Assembly: GCA_934644775.1 (NCBI GenBank)
Contig: CAKUDB010000006.1
Coordinates: 1-64,000, forward strand
DNA length: 64,000 bases
Direction of reading: 5' to 3'
DNA from: an uncultured bacterium
Lineage (GTDB): Bacteria > Vulcanimicrobiota > Xenobia > Xenobiales > Xenobiaceae
Shown here: in pieces, positions 33,929 to 42,853 of the stretch
Layout of the letters: every line of letters starts with the position of its first letter
Numbering within the stretch: the first letter of the stretch is position 1
Notes under the pieces: model-generated
Databases searched by the model: none
Seen by the model: the letters and a program-made list of their open reading frames with translations, nothing else
What the model was told of the DNA's origin: nothing
Position numbers and translations under genes: made by a program

Positions 33929-35830
33929 CTAGATAGCTTGAGAGGCCGAATATTCTTTAGCTAAAAACTCAGCGATTACCGACAACATGGAAGCGCCATA
34001 TTTTTGCAATTTTACTAGACCAAAACCAGAAATTTGTGACAACTCCTCCAAAGTGCGCGGCCTCTGTTGAGCCATAGCTAATAAAGAAGCGTCGTGCAAA
34101 ACTAAATAAGGAGCTATCCCTTCTTGGCGGGCTAACTCCATACGTTTACGACGCAACACTTCAAAGAGCTCGCTGACTGAGCGAGCTGCCTGAGTAGCCC
34201 CAGAGCCTCCAGTTAAAGTATTTAATATAGGACGTTGGGGATTTTTAGATTCTTTCTTAGACTTGGAAGCCTTAATATCTTCATCTATGCGCAAAGGCAA
34301 CTTGACATTGCCTTCCAAAACCTCTCGACTGCGCTTAGTAAGTTTTATACTACCATATCCAGCTAAATCTACCCTTAAATAGCCAGCCGCCATAAGTTGG
34401 CGAAAGACGGAAGTCCATTGCTTGACGCTCAACTCTTTGCCAATAGCGTAGGTACTCAGCTTATCGTGGCCTTGAGATAATAAACGCTCCGTTTTAGCCC
34501 CACGCAAGACGTCGATTAAATAAGCCGCCCCGTAAAGCTGACCAGTTCGGTAAACGCAAGAAAGAGCTTTTTGGGCATAGATCAATCCGTCTACCGCCTG
34601 AGGCGGATTGGTGCAATTATCACAATAGCCACAATTTTCTTTAGTCTCCTCGCCAAAATATTCCAAAAGGGCGCGACGGCGGCAAGTAACCGTTTCACAA
34701 AAGCCCAAAAGGGCCCGCAATTTGCGCCTTTCAATATTCTTATGCAAATCGTCAGCTGAGGAATTTTCAATAAAATTCTGGCGCATAACAATATCGGACA
34801 TATTATAAGAGAGCCAAGCCGAAGAAGGTAATCCATCGCGGCCGGCTCTACCGGTCTCCTGATAGTAGGCTTCCACACTGCTAGGGAGACAAAAATGGGC
34901 CACAAAGCGCACATTGGGCTTATCTATACCCATACCGAAAGCCACCGTCGCTACCATAATAATAGCTTCTTCTTGAACAAAGCGCGTCTGGTTGGCGGCT
35001 CTCTCTTCGTTGCTTAGACCAGCATGATAGGGCAAAGCTGCATAGCCCAAACTACACAACCACTGAGCCGTCTTTTCGACATCTTTGCGCGTAAGACAAT
35101 AAACGATACCCGAATCCCCCCGATGTTTATTTTGCAAAAAGGCAAAAAAACGACGCCTAGTTTCGGCCATTCCCGAAGCTTGAGCACAAATACTGTAATA
35201 GATGTTGGGCCGATCGAAACTGGTAATAAAGCGTCTGGCTTCTTGCAACCCCAAATGGTTAATAATATCGCTGCGAGTAGCTGCGTCGGCGGTAGCGGTA
35301 AGAGCTACCCAAGGAACTCCAGGAAAATGCTGGCGCAATTTGGCCAATTGCACATATTCGGGACGAAAATCGTGGCCCCATTGGGATACACAATGGGCTT
35401 CATCTATGGCAATAAGGGCCAAGCGAGAAGAGCCGAGCATCTCTAAAAATCCGTCCATAATAGCTCGCTCGGGCGAAACGTAAAGTAAATCTAGCTCTCC
35501 AGCGTAGATTTTGGCACAGATACGGCGAGCTTCCTGAGTTGTAAGAGAAGAATTTAAGAAGGCTGCCCGCACCCCATTGCCTAACAGAGCCTCGACCTGA
35601 TCCTGCATAAGGGCAATCAGAGGCGAAACTACTAAAGCTACACCCGAACGCATTAAAGCCGGAATTTGGTAGCACAACGATTTGCCGCCTCCGGTAGGCA
35701 TAAGCACTACAGCGCTGCCACCGCGAGCTAAGTGTAAAATAATCTCTAATTGTGGGCCGCGAAAAGAGTGATAACCGAAAACTTGAGACAAGATTTGCTG
35801 AGCTTTTTGCTCAAGCTGGCCTTCAGACAT
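33929..35830 (-). CDS. recQ: ATP-dependent DNA helicase RecQ
   Basis: About 633 residues. Walker A GGGKS at 47-51, DEAH box with IDEAHCVSQWGHDFRPEY, and motif VI in ETGRAGRDG. A RecQ-C-terminal zinc site follows (CETVTCRR...CGYCDNC), then a winged-helix region and a C-terminal HRDC domain (LEELSQISGFGLVKLQKYG). It unwinds recombination and replication intermediates. I start at ATG 35830, seven bases after the stop of the small upstream gene, because the longer frame would overlap that gene. The Shine-Dalgarno is weak, so coupling is likely. Confidence 0.95.
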   Translation of the reverse strand: MSEGQLEQKAQQILSQVFGYHSFRGPQLEIILHLARGGSAVVLMPTGGGKSLCYQIPALMRSGVALVVSPLIALMQDQVEALLGNGVRAAFLNSSLTTQEARRICAKIYAGELDLLYVSPERAIMDGFLEMLGSSRLALIAIDEAHCVSQWGHDFRPEYVQLAKLRQHFPGVPWVALTATADAATRSDIINHLGLQEARRFITSFDRPNIYYSICAQASGMAETRRRFFAFLQNKHRGDSGIVYCLTRKDVEKTAQWLCSLGYAALPYHAGLSNEERAANQTRFVQEEAIIMVATVAFGMGIDKPNVRFVAHFCLPSSVEAYYQETGRAGRDGLPSSAWLSYNMSDIVMRQNFIENSSADDLHKNIERRKLRALLGFCETVTCRRRALLEYFGEETKENCGYCDNCTNPPQAVDGLIYAQKALSCVYRTGQLYGAAYLIDVLRGAKTERLLSQGHDKLSTYAIGKELSVKQWTSVFRQLMAAGYLRVDLAGYGSIKLTKRSREVLEGNVKLPLRIDEDIKASKSKKESKNPQRPILNTLTGGSGATQAARSVSELFEVLRRKRMELARQEGIAPYLVLHDASLLAMAQQRPRTLEELSQISGFGLVKLQKYGASMLSVIAEFLAKEYSASQAI

Positions 35831-35837
35831 ACTTGAA

Positions 35838-36365
35838 CTATTCTTCGTATTCAAAATCGGCTTCTTCCAAGCGATCTTTATGGCCGTCAGCTTCACGCTG
35901 AGAAGCCATAGCTACCATAAAGGCATCATCGAAATCGGCAATAAGATCGCGCAAATGAATAAAGGCCATACGAGCTCCAGCCAATTCATTAAAAATAGGA
36001 GTTTCTTCTATGGGCGAATTATTCTCTTCTCCATATTCGTCACACTCGCTTTCGCCTTGGTTAAAGCAATCATGGTGGAGGGGTTCCTCTTGAGCCCCTT
36101 CCTCTTCACTAACGGGTTGAGCCTTATCACAATTAACTAGACGAGGCAAAACTTCCACATATAAATTCTTGGCGCTGACCATAATTTCAGCTAAACGGTA
36201 AGCTACACTTTCGCGCTCGCCTGGCAAAAGACAATTTTGCTCTTTTAATTTATCGTGTACGATCTTGGTAATGGCAATCTCTTCACTGCCCGGCTCAAGT
36301 TCGGGAACGGAGGCAGGGATCAATTGTTCTTGCGAATTAAATCTTTCTTCTGAATTGCTATACAT
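35838..36365 (-). CDS. small acidic protein of unknown function
   Basis: The 175-residue protein is strongly acidic, with an Glu/Asp/Asn-rich centre (about 85-118) between two helical parts (about 30-80 and 125-165). No signal peptide, membrane helix or known motif is seen. AAGGATA precedes its ATG and it is followed seven bases later by recQ. The previous gene on the strand (36403-36924) stops 38 bases upstream, so the three form one minus-strand unit divergent from the flagellar-type locus. Function is not assigned. Confidence 0.65.
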   Translation of the reverse strand: MYSNSEERFNSQEQLIPASVPELEPGSEEIAITKIVHDKLKEQNCLLPGERESVAYRLAEIMVSAKNLYVEVLPRLVNCDKAQPVSEEEGAQEEPLHHDCFNQGESECDEYGEENNSPIEETPIFNELAGARMAFIHLRDLIADFDDAFMVAMASQREADGHKDRLEEADFEYEE

Positions 36366-36402
36366 AACTAGCCAATATCCTTTCTTCTCGTCGGCCCCAA
36401 AG

Positions 36403-36924
36403 CTAACTATCGAAGTAGGTCTGGCCCGACTCTTCGGTAAAATCAGTTTCCGCCGAAACCTCTTGCTCTACTCGGGCCGCCTTGGCATTTTCCATATTAG
36501 ACCAAGATTCTATGAAATCACCGACAATATCTTGATAGCGCTCATCCTGCATAATGGTGCGCACGATCTTGTCTTTCATTTGAGGATAGCCGCGACTTAA
36601 ACTTAAGCGCCCCCCGAAAGCCTCACGCAAAGCCGAATCGACCAAAGTAGAAACAGACTCGTAAAAGAAAGCATCCGACTGAGGGTCGAGCCTAGAAAGC
36701 TGACTCATAGCTTCGGCCAAGAAACGTTCTTGCGGAGTCTGGGGAGTACTCGATTCGGCTCCCCAAGCCTCCTGAGCCTGAGTAGCTTCGGAAGAAAGGG
36801 AAACATTATCTGTACCTTCAGCTGCAGAAGTTTTTGAAAGGCCGGTTTGTTTGAGCATTTTTTTCTGCATGCCCAAAATATTGCTGCAAAATGACGCCAA
36901 AATACCGGTATGCAAAGGATCCAA
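36403..36924 (-). CDS. unknown protein divergent from the flagellar-type locus
   Basis: A 173-residue soluble protein. The first 55 residues look disordered and contain TDNVSLS followed by ATQAQEA (residues 38-53). The 251-residue protein at the far end of the export locus has TDNVQLS with FAQNA in the same register. Export-linked proteins such as FlgM often have a D-x-V-x-[LI]-S stretch near the N-terminus, so this may be a secreted or chaperone-bound protein. The rest is helical. I accept the TTG start because GAGG lies about ten bases upstream. Database relatives are not known to me. Confidence 0.6.
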   Translation of the reverse strand: MDPLHTGILASFCSNILGMQKKMLKQTGLSKTSAAEGTDNVSLSSEATQAQEAWGAESSTPQTPQERFLAEAMSQLSRLDPQSDAFFYESVSTLVDSALREAFGGRLSLSRGYPQMKDKIVRTIMQDERYQDIVGDFIESWSNMENAKAARVEQEVSAETDFTEESGQTYFDS

Positions 36925-37373
36925 AAGAACGAAACCTCACGTAGTAAAAGTAGAATAATGCCAAGCTTCTTACTATATATAATCTCTCAAGAAGCTATTT
37001 TTTAGACCATCCTGCCAAGCTAAAAAATTGAACGATACGCTGTCCGAAAGCTGTGGGCCCGTAACTTTTCATCATAGTCAAAAAACTTTCCTGTTATCAC
37101 CTAAAAGGCCACCAAAGTAAAGTCCCTAACTACTCCTTAACTTTTTTTTCCAAAGGAAAGCCATAACAAATTATAGAAGGGACAGCCCAGTTTTTCCCCA
37201 TTTTTCGAGAGTTTAGCTTTCGAAAGACTTCGGGAGCGCTTGTTTACAGTTTGTTAATATATAAACAAACTATCAGCAACAGCGCTCCTTTAATATGCTA
37301 GGGAGAAAAAAAGTTAATTTTTCCGCTTAATCCGCTTATGGCGGACTGCCGGAACAGGGAGGAGAATATACCG
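36925..37373. other. divergent regulatory region before flgB
   Basis: About 450 bases without a gene between the 173-residue gene and flgB. It is AT-rich, with several homopolymer runs (for example T8 near 37143), a TATATAAT near 36976, and the large inverted repeat at 37233-37288. No convincing paired -35/-10 was found for flgB, so an alternative sigma factor or an activator is likely. Confidence 0.5.
37233..37288. promoter_or_regulatory. nested inverted repeat upstream of flgB
   Basis: The outer arms GGAGCGCT (37233-37240) and AGCGCTCC (37281-37288) are perfect complements. Inside them AGTTTGTT (37249-37256) faces AACAAACT (37264-37271) around an AT spacer. TTGTTTACA (37240-37248) and AAACAAACT (37263-37271) recur before the flgE/G-like gene at 46792-46815. 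It lies about 90 bases before flgB and has no T tract, so an operator is more likely than a terminator. Confidence 0.55.
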
Positions 37374-37787
37374 ATGAAGCCAGTAAAGTTAGTTGACACC
37401 AATTTGCTTGAGAGAGCACTGGACGCCGCCTCTTTACGTCAGCAGGTCATCTCCAGTAACATAGCTAATGTCAATACAGAGGGATATGATTCCCAGCGAG
37501 TAGTTTTCGAGAGCCATCTCAAAGAAGTCATGGCCATGGAACAGGAAGACGAAACTGGCGAGTTAACAGCCAATACAGCTGTAGATCCGGAATTCCGCCT
37601 CGGTTCCAGCGGCGGCTATACTGCCGATACCTTGAAGGCCACAGTAGAATCTGTGGGCGGCCCTCTTGACATCAACCAAGAGATGAGCAACCTTGCTAAA
37701 AACCAGATCATGTACAACGCTTTAGCCAGCAAGATCTCTGGCGTATACGGTACCTTAAAGTATGTGATCGACAACTCCGGCCGCTAG
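37374..37787 (+). CDS. flgB: flagellar proximal rod protein FlgB
   Basis: A 137-residue rod component. The N-terminal axial-protein motif SLRQQVISSNIANVNTEGYD (residues about 20-39) matches the FlgB/FlgC/FlgG family. The C-terminus (NQEMSNLAKNQIMYNALASKIS) forms the partner helix of the rod coiled coil. I choose ATG 37374 because GGGAGGAG lies nine to ten bases upstream; an earlier in-frame ATG at 37338 has no Shine-Dalgarno. It is the first gene of the locus, as in the classical fla/che operon. Confidence 0.94.
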   Translation: MKPVKLVDTNLLERALDAASLRQQVISSNIANVNTEGYDSQRVVFESHLKEVMAMEQEDETGELTANTAVDPEFRLGSSGGYTADTLKATVESVGGPLDINQEMSNLAKNQIMYNALASKISGVYGTLKYVIDNSGR

Positions 37788-37824
37788 TAAAAAGCCCCCA
37801 AATCCAAGGTAGGAGGATTATACG

Positions 37825-38286
37825 ATGAATTTTTTCAACACCTTTGATGTAGCATCCAGCGGTATGACCGCTCAGCGCAAAATGATGGACGTTACTGCGG
37901 CCAATATTGCCAACGTCAACACCACCGAAACCGCCGACGGCACTCCTTTCCGCCGCATGGTAGCGGTTGTTACCCAGAAGCAAATCGGCGACTTCGAGAA
38001 CGAGTTCCAAGCTTGCTCCTTCGACGATGAAGCTCCTCAGGCCGCCAATGGCGTCGAGGTAGCCGGTGTACAGGCCGACAATTCCGATTTCCGTTGGGTT
38101 TACGATCCTTCTAACCCCAAAGCTCAGACCAGCGGCGAGCACAAAGGCTACGTGGCCATGCCCAATATCAACGTCATTTCCGAAATGACTAATATGATGA
38201 TGGCTAGCCGCGCCTTCGAAGCTAATGCCACGATTCTGGAAGCTTCCAAGTCTATGGCCAATAAAGCCCTCGAAATTGGCAAGTAA
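37825..38286 (+). CDS. flgC: flagellar proximal rod protein FlgC
   Basis: The 153-residue rod protein carries the axial start FDVASSGMTAQRKMMDVTAANIANVNT and the characteristic end GYVAMPNINVISEMTNMMMASRAFEANA, the latter being the FlgC signature helix. The length is close to the normal of about 135-150. TAGGAGG precedes the ATG. It follows flgB by 37 bases in the same unit. Confidence 0.95.
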   Translation: MNFFNTFDVASSGMTAQRKMMDVTAANIANVNTTETADGTPFRRMVAVVTQKQIGDFENEFQACSFDDEAPQAANGVEVAGVQADNSDFRWVYDPSNPKAQTSGEHKGYVAMPNINVISEMTNMMMASRAFEANATILEASKSMANKALEIGK

Positions 38287-38326
38287 TTTCCAGACGAGCT
38301 TTTCGACGTTTTAAGGAGGTTATAAT

Positions 38327-38680
38327 ATGCAGTTTTCTTCCATCCAAGGGATTGGCGGTCTCCATCAGGCCCCTCAGATGAGCACTGTCAGTTCTACCAA
38401 TTCTATTCAGGGCATTTCCACCAGTTTGCCTTCCATCAGCGCTCCTTCTGAAGCCGACGCCAAATCTTTCTCCAACATGTTGGGCGACGCTCTTTCCAAC
38501 GTCAACTCCACCATGACCACAGCTCAGGAGTGCACCGATAAGTTGCTCGACGGCAGCTTGAACAATCTCCACGAGATGTCTATTGCCGGGGCTAAATCTG
38601 AAGTTATGCTCCACCTCACTACTCAGATTGCTTCCAAGCTTTGCTCTTCGGCTACCACTTTGTTCCAAATGCAGTTATAA
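38327..38680 (+). CDS. fliE: flagellar MS-ring/rod junction protein FliE
   Basis: FliE (117 residues) joins the FliF ring to the rod and is the first exported rod part. A disordered Ser/Ile-rich N-terminus is followed by FSNMLGDALSNVNSTMTTAQECTDKLLDGSLNNLHEMSIAGAKSE (spanning about 50-95), the family core. The end is short and helical. AAGGAGG precedes the ATG at standard spacing. It closes the first small gene group, after which a 135-base hairpin-bearing gap leads to fliF. Confidence 0.92.
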   Translation: MQFSSIQGIGGLHQAPQMSTVSSTNSIQGISTSLPSISAPSEADAKSFSNMLGDALSNVNSTMTTAQECTDKLLDGSLNNLHEMSIAGAKSEVMLHLTTQIASKLCSSATTLFQMQL

Positions 38681-38710
38681 TTTAAGTATACTGTAGGGAA
38701 TAATTCGGGA

Positions 38711-38742
38711 TCGGCGTTCCCTCTGTAAGGAGGAAACGCCGA
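38711..38742 (+). repeat. hairpin sequestering a Shine-Dalgarno-like AAGGAGG between fliE and fliF
   Basis: TCGGCGTT (38711-38718) and AACGCCGA (38735-38742) form a perfect 8-pair stem extended by CCTC/GAGG. The 3' arm contains AAGGAGG. Two more strong Shine-Dalgarno-like runs (near 38763 and 38794-38805) follow, but only the last serves an ATG (fliF). An mRNA stability or ribosome-standby element is possible. Confidence 0.6.
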
Positions 38743-38815
38743 TATAATTTATAAAACAATCCCGGAGGGGGAAACACCGAATTAGATTATTTCCCTGGAG
38801 GAAGGAGAACAAACT

Positions 38816-40519
38816 ATGGCCACCGGTATCCAGACGGGCATGCGGACAGGCAGTGGTCCGTTAGCCACAGGAAGAGGTCCCCTGGGCAAACCGCCGGGTG
38901 GAGCCAACAATGGTAATCCTTTGGGCAAGCTCGGCGCTATGTGGACGGGCATGAACCCGAAGGTGAGGATTGCAATTATCTGCATTATAGTTCTGACTAT
39001 TGTCGGAGTTATCGGACTTAATATCTATAGCTCCGCCAATAAGCCTGTGGAGCTCTACGCGACCAAGCTCAGTGAAGACGATGTCAAAGATGTCTCCATG
39101 AAATTGCAAGAATGGAACATTCCCCACCAGGTAGCTCAAACTAACGATAACCTTTTGGTCTCACCTAAAGATAAGGTTAGAGCTCAGGCTCAATTAGCTT
39201 CTCATGGTCTTCCCCGCCATGCTGTAATGACTAATGCCACCAAACCTGATTCCAGCGGTATCAATACCATGTCTGAGAAAGAGAAGGACGACATTCGCAA
39301 GCAAGTCCTCGAAGGAGAACTTACCGAATCCATGCGTCAGATGGATGGTGTCGCCGATGCTTATGTAAAACTCGGCCTTCCCGAGCGCACCTTGTTCGAT
39401 AACGGCCAAGAAGGTGCCAAAGCCGCCGTTATGCTTAAACTTAAGCCCGGTGCTCAGCTCAGTCGCGACCAAATCACAGGTATCGTCAACTTGGTTGCCT
39501 ACTCTGTCCCCGATTTAAAAGCAGAAAATGTCAAAATAGTCGACACTAACGGCAGAGACCTCACAGCCAACCTTCCTATCAACGGTAACAATTTTGGTAT
39601 GGCTCCCAGCAGCCAACTCGAGTACAAACTCGCCTTAGAGAAACATCTCAAAGACAAAGTCGAACAGCAATTAGCTACCGTGCTGGGCGCTCAGAAGTTC
39701 GCCGCTCAAGTGACGGCTGAAGTCGACTTCTCCCAGAATGAAGTTCAGCGCGAAGTTGTCGGCGGCCCCGATGACAGCGGTAAAGTTAAAGTGGGCGGTC
39801 AAAAGCGCGTCGAGCAATATAATAAAGACGGTAACAGTTCTGCTTCCAGCGGCGACGACGGTGCCGTCCAGATGGATACTAGCAGCAGCGAGAAGAAAAA
39901 AGGTACTTACGTAAAGACTGAAGAGTCTGAGAAATATGAAGTGAATAAGACCATTTCCAAAAATGTCGATACTTCTCCCCGTATTCAGCGCTTAACCGTA
40001 TCTGTAGCTGTAGATAACTTAAAGCCCGATCAGGAAGCCGCTATCGCCGGTTTGGTAAAAGATGCTATCGGTATCAATGAGAGCCGTGGCGACTCTGTCA
40101 CCGTCAAGAGCGTTCCTTTTGCTACCGCTACTTTAGATGGCGTCTATAGTGAAATGGCCGCTGGCATGGCTTCAGGAAACACCCCTGTGGCTCCCCCTTC
40201 TAGCGGTATCAGCACTTCCACTTTGGCTGCCATAGCTTTTATCCCCGCCGTTTTGCTTATGGCTTTAGTGGCAGTTTACGTCTCTCGTCAGCGCCAAGTT
40301 AAAGCTAGCCAATCTCAGCTTATCCTCGGTGCCTCCACTGGCGGCGCTAGCTCCGATATTGCCGACCTCCTCAACGAAAAGTCTGGTAAGTCTAAGGCTA
40401 TGGGTGAAACTAGAGTTAATACTTCCGATCAGTTGGAGCGTCTGGCTAAAGAGCGTCCCAATAAGTTGGCCGAAATGATCAAAAACACTTGGCTTAGCGA
40501 CCAACAGCAACAAAGATAG
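38816..40519 (+). CDS. fliF: flagellar MS-ring protein FliF
   Basis: FliF forms the inner-membrane ring on which export gate and C-ring are built. It is 567 residues long. After a Gly/Pro-rich N-terminal tail (1-48) a transmembrane helix (about 52-70) leads into ring-building domains (SEDDVKDVSMKLQEWNIPH..., then ESMRQMDGVADAYVKLGLPER). A disordered loop (about 325-385) and the second transmembrane helix (about 466-489) follow. The C-terminal LERLAKERPNKLAEMIKNTWL is the FliG-binding motif. The Gly/Pro-rich N-terminus is unusual but matches FliG, FliH and FliI here. CTGGAGGAAGGAG precedes the ATG. Confidence 0.95.
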   Translation: MATGIQTGMRTGSGPLATGRGPLGKPPGGANNGNPLGKLGAMWTGMNPKVRIAIICIIVLTIVGVIGLNIYSSANKPVELYATKLSEDDVKDVSMKLQEWNIPHQVAQTNDNLLVSPKDKVRAQAQLASHGLPRHAVMTNATKPDSSGINTMSEKEKDDIRKQVLEGELTESMRQMDGVADAYVKLGLPERTLFDNGQEGAKAAVMLKLKPGAQLSRDQITGIVNLVAYSVPDLKAENVKIVDTNGRDLTANLPINGNNFGMAPSSQLEYKLALEKHLKDKVEQQLATVLGAQKFAAQVTAEVDFSQNEVQREVVGGPDDSGKVKVGGQKRVEQYNKDGNSSASSGDDGAVQMDTSSSEKKKGTYVKTEESEKYEVNKTISKNVDTSPRIQRLTVSVAVDNLKPDQEAAIAGLVKDAIGINESRGDSVTVKSVPFATATLDGVYSEMAAGMASGNTPVAPPSSGISTSTLAAIAFIPAVLLMALVAVYVSRQRQVKASQSQLILGASTGGASSDIADLLNEKSGKSKAMGETRVNTSDQLERLAKERPNKLAEMIKNTWLSDQQQQR

Positions 40520-40554
40520 TTTAGCCGATCAGCACCCCAAGGTGGAAGTGCAAG

Positions 40555-40596
40555 ATGTGCCTCGGGGCTCTTCCCAGCCTCGGGGCACATTTTTAT
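40555..40596 (+). terminator. strong terminator between fliF and fliG
   Basis: ATGTGCCTCGGGGCT and AGCCTCGGGGCACAT pair over 15 positions (two G-U), with a six-base loop and five T. It lies inside the otherwise continuous locus and suggests that fliG onward has its own promoter or that read-through is controlled. Confidence 0.88.
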
Positions 40597-40743
40597 ATCT
40601 TGTTCCTTAGCTTAGTGGTATCTTCAGGCAAGAAATATCAGTAAAAAAGTCGAACAACTCCAACCGGCATAAGGTTCTATTGCCCGTAGTAACACTGAAA
40701 GACCGATTTTTTTTTGTAAAATATAAGCTGAGGAGGTATGGTC

Positions 40744-41745
40744 ATGTCTGTAAACTTGCCCCCCAAACAGAAGACAGCCATATTATTGATGTCTCTTCCG
40801 CCTGAAGCTTCAGCGGAAATCTTTAAGGAATTGGGCCCCGAAGAAGTTCAGGCTATTACCACCGAAATATCTAAACTGCCCCAAATATCTCCAGAGACCA
40901 GAGCTCAAGTTATTCAAGAGTTTTTGAATCAAGATGGAGGCGGCGACGCTCCTCGGCCTTTTGCCAGTTTCGGCCTAGGCGGCCATGCCTTGGGCGGCCC
41001 TACCGGTATAGGCGGTGCCCCTCCTCCAATTGGCGGTTTTGCTCAAACGGCTTCTATGACGACTTCCTCGAGTAATCGTCCTCTGGACTTCTTGCGCCGT
41101 GTCGATCCTCGCCAATTGCTCCAACTAATTCGCAAAGAGCACCCTCAAACTATAGCTGTAATTCTTTCCTACTTGCAGCCCAGCCAAGCTTCAGCCGTAC
41201 TAAGCGACTTACAACCTCAAGTCCAAACCGAAGTAGCCAAACGTCTAGCCGAATTACATCCTGTCAACCCAGAAATTTTGGCTGAATTGGAAAAAGTTTT
41301 GGAATCGCGTCTACACCAAGCTTTAGAAGACGGTGCCTACTCTCATGCCGACGGTAAAGAAGCCCTTTTGGAGATACTCAACCAAGCCGACCGAGGCACT
41401 GAAGAGCGCGTACTTAGCGGCTTAGCTACCAAGAGTCCCCTTTTAGTCAACAACTTAAAGACTAAACTCTGTGATTTCGAAGATCTTAACAATGTCGACG
41501 ACCCTTCGCTCGAACAAGTTTTGCGCCTGACCGATTTCCGCGACTTAGTTTTAGCTTTAAAGGGTGCCGACGAGAACTTATCTAAGCGAGTCTACCGCTT
41601 CTTGTCCCCAGACGTAGCCAGAGCTTTACGTGACGATGTGGAAAGTTTAGTTCAAGTATCTTGGGATGAAATTAAGCAAGCCCAACAGCGTATCCGCAAT
41701 ATTTTGCGCGGTCTGGTGACATTAGGTAAAATTAAGTTCAGATAG
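40744..41745 (+). CDS. fliG: flagellar switch protein FliG
   Basis: FliG links FliF to the C-ring and, in motile systems, receives torque from MotA. It is 333 residues long: the N-terminal FliF-binding domain (QKTAILLMSLPPEASAEIF, about 6-60), then a Gly/Pro-rich insertion (about 62-105) that normal FliG lacks, then middle and C-terminal armadillo-like domains. The torque-helix region keeps charged residues (FEDLNNVDDPSLEQVLR, ALKGADENLSKRV), so a motor role is not excluded. I start at ATG 40744, seven bases after GAGGAGG; the ATG two codons earlier is too close to it. Confidence 0.94.
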   Translation: MSVNLPPKQKTAILLMSLPPEASAEIFKELGPEEVQAITTEISKLPQISPETRAQVIQEFLNQDGGGDAPRPFASFGLGGHALGGPTGIGGAPPPIGGFAQTASMTTSSSNRPLDFLRRVDPRQLLQLIRKEHPQTIAVILSYLQPSQASAVLSDLQPQVQTEVAKRLAELHPVNPEILAELEKVLESRLHQALEDGAYSHADGKEALLEILNQADRGTEERVLSGLATKSPLLVNNLKTKLCDFEDLNNVDDPSLEQVLRLTDFRDLVLALKGADENLSKRVYRFLSPDVARALRDDVESLVQVSWDEIKQAQQRIRNILRGLVTLGKIKFR

Positions 41746-41809
41746 AACCGACCATACTAAATAGCAAAGTAGGTGAACTACCCTGGCTCTTTTCAAAGGA
41801 AATAACAAT

Positions 41810-42853
41810 ATGTCCGGCGGGGACGCCCTTCCCAAACGCTCTGCCCTGCTTAAGCAACGACCTACAGGCACTGCCGACTTAAGTGAATTTGTTCCGACCA
41901 ACTTCGGAGCTACCAAAGTAGCCAGCGACGGCGGAGGCAAGATCTTCCGAGGGCGCAGCGGCCCTCCTGAAGCCGCCCCTCAGGCTGCCGAAGGCGACGG
42001 TGAGTTTCACCCTCAAACAGGTCGGCCGCCTGTAGCTTCCAATTTAGGTAAGGTCTTTGGTAATCGCAGAACCGAGCATACCAGTCACAAACTTCCTCCC
42101 GTTTCCGCTCATTCAGTAAGTGTACCCACCGGTGATCCGCCTCCTCCGGGTGCTCCTACTCCTCCCCCTCCACCTCCAGTCGACAAAGAGATTATTGCTA
42201 AGGCCGAAGCCAAAGCCAAAGAACTTATTGCTCAAGCCCAAAATCAAATCCAACAAATGATTCAACAAGCTAACGAGCAAATACAACAGTTCAACGAACA
42301 AGCTGCCGCCGACGCCGAAAATGCTAGGCAAATGGCCATGCAACAAGGTACCCAACAAGGTATCGAAGAGGGTAAGCGCATTGCCCATCGCGAGTATGTC
42401 GATCTTATGCTTAAAGCTCGAGATCTTTACGTACAAGCTATCAACGAAAGGCGCAAACTTATAGAAGATACCGAGCCGGCCTTGGCCAAGCTCTCTATAG
42501 GTATTGCCGAAAAGATTATCGGCTTGGAAGTAAGTACCAATAACGACGTCATTATGGGCGTCGTCAAAGAAGCTCTAGCCGACATGAAGGATCGCGAAGA
42601 AGTGCGCATTCGCGTCAATCCTGACGATTATCATATCGTTAATAACGACCGCTCGTCCCTTATGCGTATGGTCGAAGGACTAAAAGATTTCGATCTGTCA
42701 GTCGATTCTAAAGTAACTCGCGGTGGCTGTATTATCGAAACGAACTTAGGCAATATCGACGCCCGGCTGGAGACTCAGTTATCGGCCATAACTACCGCTT
42801 TTGACAGAAGCAGCAAAGGAGAGGACATAGACGATGGCGCAGATGCCAGCTAA
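41810..42853 (+). CDS. fliH: flagellar export ATPase regulator FliH, with a long disordered N-terminus
   Basis: FliH tethers and restrains the export ATPase FliI. This one has 347 residues against about 230 normally. The extra length is a Pro/Gly-rich N-terminal region (about 1-125), including a PPPPPP-type run (about 117-126). A long Gln/Ala coiled coil (about 130-195) follows. The V-ATPase-E-like C-terminal domain is recognisable by LSIGIAEKIIGLEV and VRIRVNPDDYHIV. AAAGGAAA precedes the ATG, and the 3' end overlaps fliI by 20 bases. Its polyproline run probably needs EF-P. Confidence 0.88.
   Translation: MSGGDALPKRSALLKQRPTGTADLSEFVPTNFGATKVASDGGGKIFRGRSGPPEAAPQAAEGDGEFHPQTGRPPVASNLGKVFGNRRTEHTSHKLPPVSAHSVSVPTGDPPPPGAPTPPPPPPVDKEIIAKAEAKAKELIAQAQNQIQQMIQQANEQIQQFNEQAAADAENARQMAMQQGTQQGIEEGKRIAHREYVDLMLKARDLYVQAINERRKLIEDTEPALAKLSIGIAEKIIGLEVSTNNDVIMGVVKEALADMKDREEVRIRVNPDDYHIVNNDRSSLMRMVEGLKDFDLSVDSKVTRGGCIIETNLGNIDARLETQLSAITTAFDRSSKGEDIDDGADAS

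Noticed and set aside
37240..37300. Intrinsic terminator upstream of flgB
   Set aside because: The nested inverted repeat lacks a T tract and no plus-strand gene precedes it.
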